Assembly: GCA_044226535.1 (NCBI GenBank)
Contig: JBGAGT010000016.1
Span: 37,520-101,519 of the forward strand
Origin: VBCG01 sp044226535
GTDB taxonomy: Bacteria; Pseudomonadota; Gammaproteobacteria; Burkholderiales; Casimicrobiaceae
Direction of reading: 5' to 3'
DNA length: 64,000 nt
Translations under genes and position numbers: made by a program
The notes under the pieces: generated by a model
Database searches by the model: none
What the model was told of the DNA's origin: nothing
What the model saw: the letters and a program-made list of their open reading frames with translations, nothing else
In this document: positions 61,789 through 64,000 of the stretch, piece by piece
Position numbering within the stretch: the stretch's first letter is position 1
How the letters are laid out: each line of letters starts with the position of its first letter

Positions 61789-61813
61789 CCCGCGGCGGAA
61801 GCGCCGCCGCGGG
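61789..61813 (-). terminator. Hairpin after rsmI
   Basis: Ten-bp perfect stem CCCGCGGCGG / CCGCCGCGGG with a five-base loop, starting 34 bases past the rsmI stop codon. On the minus strand it is followed by GTAGATTTGAC, only a weak T-run. Confidence 0.5.
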
Positions 61814-61847
61814 CCGTGCGGCCCCGAACCGCGCGGTGGGGACGAAA

Positions 61848-62795
61848 TCACGCCCCGCGCGAGCGCGAGAGCGAGAGCGCGTGGCGATACAGCGCGTCGC
61901 GCGGCGCACCGGTCATGCGCGCCACCACGTGCGCGATGCGCGCCGGCGCGAGCTCACCCGCGAGCGCGTCGACCCATCGCAGCGCCTCGCGCAGCACCGC
62001 CTCGCCGTCCTCGCGACCGGGCGATGCGTCGACCAGCAGCACGAACTCGCCGCGGCTGCGGTTGGCATCGGACTCGATCCACGCCGCGGCATCGCCCAGG
62101 GGCATCGTGGCGATCGTCTCGAAGGCCTTGGTGAGCTCGCGCGCGATCGTCACCTCGCGATCGGCGCCGAGCCTCGCGGCCATCGCGCGAAGCGTGGCGA
62201 CCACGCGATGCGGCGCCTCGTAGAACACCAGCGCGGCGTCGATCGACACCAGGGAATCGAGCAGGGCGTCGCGCTCGCCGGCGACGGTGGGCAGGAAGCC
62301 CGCGAAGTGCAGCGCGCCGGCCCGCAGCCCCGCCGCCGACACGGCGGCGGTGAGCGCCGATGCACCCGGGACCGGCACGACGCGATGGCCGGCCTCGCGG
62401 ACCCGCGCCACCACGCGCGCGCCGGGGTCGCTGACGGCCGGCGTGCCGGCGTCGCTGACCAGCGCCACGCTGCGTCCCTGCGCGAGCTCGGCGACGATGT
62501 CGTCGGCGCGCGCGGCCTCGTTGTGCCGGTGCAGCGCGCGCACCCGGGCGGAGATCCCGTGGTGGGCGAAGAGCCGCGCCGAGACCCGCGTGTCCTCGGC
62601 ATAGATCGCGTCGGCCCGGGCGAGCGTGGACAGGGCGCGCAGCGTGATGTCGGCGAGGTGCCCGATGGGGGTCGCAACCACATATAATGTCCCCGCCTCG
62701 AGCGCTTTGCCCCGGGTGTCGCGCGCCGGCGCATCGTCCCCGGCGGGCGCCGGTGCCTCGTCCGCGGCACGCGTGGCGTGTCCCGCAGCGCCCAT
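61848..62795 (-). CDS. rsmI: 16S rRNA (cytidine1402-2'-O)-methyltransferase RsmI
   Basis: SAM-dependent tetrapyrrole-methylase-fold enzyme that 2'-O-methylates C1402 in the 30S decoding centre. Motifs LYVVATPIGHLADITLRAL, AEDTRVSARL, VALVSDAGTPAVSDPGARVV and VFYEAPHRV are characteristic. I start at ATG 62795 (315 residues), giving about 30 residues of unconserved tail before the fold; the frame is open further but Arg-rich. Its start is only 20 bp from that of lpoA on the opposite strand, the arrangement seen in many Proteobacteria. Confidence 0.95.
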   Translation of the reverse strand: MGAAGHATRAADEAPAPAGDDAPARDTRGKALEAGTLYVVATPIGHLADITLRALSTLARADAIYAEDTRVSARLFAHHGISARVRALHRHNEAARADDIVAELAQGRSVALVSDAGTPAVSDPGARVVARVREAGHRVVPVPGASALTAAVSAAGLRAGALHFAGFLPTVAGERDALLDSLVSIDAALVFYEAPHRVVATLRAMAARLGADREVTIARELTKAFETIATMPLGDAAAWIESDANRSRGEFVLLVDASPGREDGEAVLREALRWVDALAGELAPARIAHVVARMTGAPRDALYRHALSLSRSRGA

Positions 62796-62815
62796 TCCCT
62801 CTTTGCGCCGGCCCA

Positions 62816-63913
62816 ATGCGCTCTCTCCGAATCCGCCTGTTGTGTTGCGCCGCGCTGATGCCTCTCGCGCTCGGCGCCGCGCGCGCATTGTGCGCCGCGG
62901 ACGACCCCGCCACAAGCGGCGCACCGCAGGGCGCGGGCGATGCGCCGCCGCGCGGCGGCGCCGACATCGCGCTGGTGCTGCCGCTCGACGCCCCCGAGTA
63001 CCAGCGTGCGGCGGAAGCGGTGCGCGCGGGCTTCCTCGACGCGGCGGGCTCGGCGGGCGCGCGCGAGCGCGTGTTCGTCGTGGCCCACGACAACGCCGCC
63101 GTGGTCGACGCGTTCACGCGCGCCCGCGACAACGGCGCCCGCGTGATCGTGGGCCCGCTGGTCCGCGACCACCTGCGCGCGCTGGTGGCCGCCGACATCT
63201 CGCTGCCGCCCACCATCGCGCTCAACCAGCTCGACGACGGCGCGCCCATGCCGCCGCTCATCTACACGCTCGCGCTGGCGATCGAAAGCGACGCCCGCGA
63301 GATCGCGCGCCGGGCGACGCGCGACGGGGCCAGGCGGGTCGTCATCGTGCAGGGCGACACGCCGCTGATGAAGCGCTTCGCCGGCGCATTCACCGGCGAG
63401 TGGCTGCTCGACGGCGGCGAGCCGCCGCGCGAGGTTGCGTTCGCAGCCACGCCCGACGGCCTCGCCGCCTTGCGCCGCGACCTCGACGGCCTGCAGGTCG
63501 ACGTCGCACTGATCGCCGTCGAGGGCGCCGACGCCGCGCTGGTGCGCACCTATGCGCCGCGCGTCACCACCTACGCCAGCGCGCAGATCAACCAGGCGGC
63601 GGCGCTCGGCACGATGCGCGACCTCGACGACATGCGCGTGGTCGACCTGCCCTGGCTGGTCGTCCCCGACGCGCCGCAGTTCGCCCGGCTGCCGCACAAG
63701 AGTTACTCCAACGTCGCGCTCGACCGGCTCTACGCGCTCGGGCTCGATGCCTTCCGCGTCGCCGACGCCTTCCGCGCCGGCGTTCCCGAGCGCTTCGCGC
63801 TCGACGGCGCGACCGGCCACCTCGCGCTCGGCGAAGGACGGCAGATCGCGCGCTCGGGCATGCTCGCGGTGTTCCACGAAGGCAGGCTCGTGCCGCTGGA
63901 ACCGACGCCGTGA
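62816..63913 (+). CDS. lpoA: Penicillin-binding-protein activator LpoA/LppC-like protein
   Basis: Periplasmic binding-protein-fold protein of 365 residues related to the C-terminal half of LpoA, which stimulates PBP1A in peptidoglycan synthesis. The signal peptide MRSLRIRLLCCAALMPLALG ends near CAAD. The body shows ADIALVLPLDAPEYQRAAEAVRAGFL, ARVIVGPLVRDHLRAL and TIALNQLDDGAPMP. It lacks the N-terminal TPR half of E. coli LpoA, as do many betaproteobacterial versions. A Cys in the signal could be a lipobox, but the context is poor. A TATAAT at 62683-62688, inside rsmI, might belong to its promoter. Confidence 0.85.
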   Translation: MRSLRIRLLCCAALMPLALGAARALCAADDPATSGAPQGAGDAPPRGGADIALVLPLDAPEYQRAAEAVRAGFLDAAGSAGARERVFVVAHDNAAVVDAFTRARDNGARVIVGPLVRDHLRALVAADISLPPTIALNQLDDGAPMPPLIYTLALAIESDAREIARRATRDGARRVVIVQGDTPLMKRFAGAFTGEWLLDGGEPPREVAFAATPDGLAALRRDLDGLQVDVALIAVEGADAALVRTYAPRVTTYASAQINQAAALGTMRDLDDMRVVDLPWLVVPDAPQFARLPHKSYSNVALDRLYALGLDAFRVADAFRAGVPERFALDGATGHLALGEGRQIARSGMLAVFHEGRLVPLEPTP

Positions 63914-64000
63914 CGCCGGCCTCGCGCGCACCGCGGGGCGTCGCGCCGCGCGGTGCGGCGGCCTCGCGCCCGGCGGGCGCCACGCCCGGCGCGCGCTCGC
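63910..64000 (+). CDS. Start of a probable YraN-family protein (cut by window end)
   Basis: An open frame starts at GTG 63910, overlapping the lpoA stop as GTGA, and runs for 30 codons to the window edge. The visible Pro/Ala/Arg-rich tail is not diagnostic. The call rests on gene order: yraN commonly follows rsmI-lpoA in Proteobacteria. Without the nuclease-like core the identity is a guess. Confidence 0.4.
   Translation, partial: MTPASRAPRGVAPRGAAASRPAGATPGARS

Noticed and set aside
62683..62688. TATAAT as a firm lpoA promoter
   Set aside because: No acceptable -35 lies 16-18 bp upstream and the site is inside rsmI. It is mentioned only as a possibility in the lpoA entry.

Overview
The window is one gene-dense stretch of a very GC-rich (roughly 70% by eye) Gram-negative chromosome. 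A betaproteobacterium, probably Burkholderiales-like, is suggested by four things: a tmRNA with proteolysis tag ANDENYALAA, the EarP/EF-P pair with Arg32 in EF-P, the order rsmI-lpoA-(yraN), and many ABC/TRAP uptake systems with their own binding proteins. This placement is an inference. There are no transposases, phage genes, rRNA or tRNA genes and no CRISPR array. Most operons run on one-to-four-base stop/start overlaps (ATGA, GTGA, TGATG), so translational coupling is common.

Layout. 1-8.1 kb: rimO, then a three-gene RND efflux operon whose periplasmic adaptor carries an extra OmpA-like peptidoglycan-binding domain. 8.1-13.8 kb: a hexuronate-type catabolic locus; gntR-kduI-kduD diverges from a fused DctQM TRAP permease and its DctP binding protein across a 12-bp palindrome. 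13.8-18.9 kb (minus strand): an MCE/Mla-like lipid-transport operon (STAS-MlaE, MlaF, MlaD, auxiliary lipoprotein) preceded by a SlyB-like fragment and a family-3 binding protein. 19-24.7 kb: a second family-3 binding protein and a BMP/nucleoside-type ABC importer. 24.7-25.4 kb: a 700-bp repeat island.

25.4-29.3 kb (minus): a coupled operon of a TIR-like/TPR membrane protein, a patatin lipoprotein and an aldehyde dehydrogenase. 29.4-32.1 kb: an NMT1/THI5-like ABC importer. 32.1 kb: a SugE/Gdx exporter. 32.5-37.5 kb: trehalose metabolism, with a membrane-anchored sensor-like OtsA, OtsB and a GH15 hydrolase. 37.5-43.4 kb: urtABCDE urea importer behind what looks like an NtrC enhancer and sigma-54 promoter, closed by a perfect 30-bp hairpin. 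43.5-46.3 kb: methyltransferase, LuxR regulator and DsbA-like protein. 46.3-48.2 kb: earP-efp and a rho-independent terminator. 48.3-51.9 kb: a giant DUF748 protein. 52-54 kb: an SDR, tmRNA and lipocalin.

54-61.7 kb is a stress/envelope cluster: ferritin-like protein, DUF1328, CHASE3 histidine kinase, a Cys-repeat periplasmic protein, AI-2E family transporter, entericidin, two response regulators and a sigma-54 activator. The window ends with rsmI diverging from lpoA and the first codons of a probable yraN.

The points most worth a second look are the adaptor-OmpA fusion, the sensor-anchored trehalose synthase operon, the TIR-like/patatin/ALDH operon, the NtrC-sigma54 layout before urtA, and a dispersed GTCATCCCCGCG-type palindromic repeat that has even become the N-terminal codons of a gene.
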